Positions 63,672-64,000 of a stretch of DNA of 64,000 nt are shown one piece after another. The notes beneath the pieces were generated by a model. It searched no databases and was not told where the DNA came from. It saw only the letters and a list, made by a program, of their open reading frames with translations. Position numbers and translations under genes: made by a program. Numbering within the stretch: the first letter of the stretch is position 1; each line of letters opens with the position of its first letter. The stretch lies in assembly GCF_001305515.1 (NCBI RefSeq), contig NZ_LJYW01000001.1, forward strand, positions 3,680,447 to 3,744,446, given 5' to 3'. Source of the DNA: Prosthecodimorpha hirschii (GTDB taxonomy: Bacteria; Pseudomonadota; Alphaproteobacteria; Rhizobiales; Ancalomicrobiaceae).

Positions 63672-64000
63672 GTCGATCTCTCCGACTGCATGGGCGAATG
63701 CTTGCGCGGTATGGTTAATGAAACCCTAACAAGACGAGTTTCGTTAATATTGCGGGCGCGAATCTTTTTCGATAATTTCGTCTTGCGACGCCTGATTGAA
63801 GAAATCGCAACCTCGCCGAGGTCCCGGGACGGGGTCCGGGCCGCGCCGGGATGCTGGCTGCGCGCGGCGTGGCGGCGGCTGCCGACAGGCGGGCGCCCCG
63901 AACCGGCCGCCGTCGCCTGAGGCGCGGCGCATGCGAACCCGCTTGAATTCGGCCCGCCATCGGACGATATCAGCGGCTCCGGCGCGGCACCGGGGCTTCG
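63672..64000. other. Right-edge region, no gene supported
   Basis: An A+T-rich stretch at about 63705-63815 (a likely promoter for the small leftward gene) is followed by G+C-rich DNA in which several frames stay open by composition alone. A gene may begin or end beyond the window edge, but nothing can be recognised. Confidence 0.4.

Noticed and set aside
63714-63920. 69-codon + strand frame near the right edge
   Set aside because: No ribosome site, and the second half is Arg/Pro-rich as expected from composition alone.

Overview
The window is high-GC DNA, densely coded, with signal peptides, GTG starts, ATGA overlaps and Shine-Dalgarno motifs typical of an alphaproteobacterium. The order (Hyphomicrobiales, Rhodospirillales or another) cannot be fixed from the sequence alone. 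I see no tRNA, rRNA, insertion sequence, phage gene or CRISPR array.

Region 1 (1-30352) is an amide and peptide-type uptake and hydrolysis island. Two paralogous five-gene ABC transport operons of the oligopeptide/dipeptide type are each built as binding protein, two permeases, OppF-like ATPase, OppD-like ATPase. One reads left (9727 to 3872) and one reads right (19045 to 24777). Each is followed by an AbrB-type membrane protein (1-1005, truncated by the window edge, and 24790-25884). Around and between them lie six amidase-signature genes (10501, 15087, 16845, 25881, 27299, 29018), four small GatC/AtzG-like partner proteins, an asparaginase-family protein, an isochorismatase-fold hydrolase, an acetamidase/formamidase, an SDR oxidoreductase and two DMT exporters. 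One amidase (16845-18251) has an in-frame TAA three codons before its catalytic lysine. The two divergent intergenic regions (9728-10292 and 18473-19044) share a 17-bp dyad and a second short motif, which suggests one regulator for both halves.

Region 2 (30353-33155) holds a small exported Gly/Ser-rich protein, a stand-alone CbiM-like cobalt transporter preceded by a cobalamin riboswitch, and a DUF4256 protein.

Region 3 (33226-42890) is a leftward branched-chain-amino-acid-type ABC operon (livK-H-M-G-F). It is flanked by two distinct proteins of the L-2-amino-thiazoline-4-carboxylate hydrolase family and carries an Asp/Glu/hydantoin-type racemase, an FAD amine oxidoreductase and an M20 amidohydrolase. 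A divergent Lrp/AsnC regulator sits at its head. This looks like a dedicated uptake and catabolic unit for a cyclic or amide-type amino-acid derivative.

Region 4 (42945-51029) is a complete kdp high-affinity potassium operon: a 27-aa membrane peptide, kdpF, A, B, C, D, E. A thioesterase and an iron-containing alcohol dehydrogenase follow (51306-52906).

Region 5 (53626-63671) is a late flagellar cluster: ECF-type sigma factor, short flagellin, fliD, fliS, an 81-aa protein that may be a sigma-associated partner, a very short flgD, flgE, an unknown 95-aa protein, an flgN-like chaperone, flgK and flgL. The short flagellin and reduced flgD suggest a secondary (lateral-type) flagellar set.
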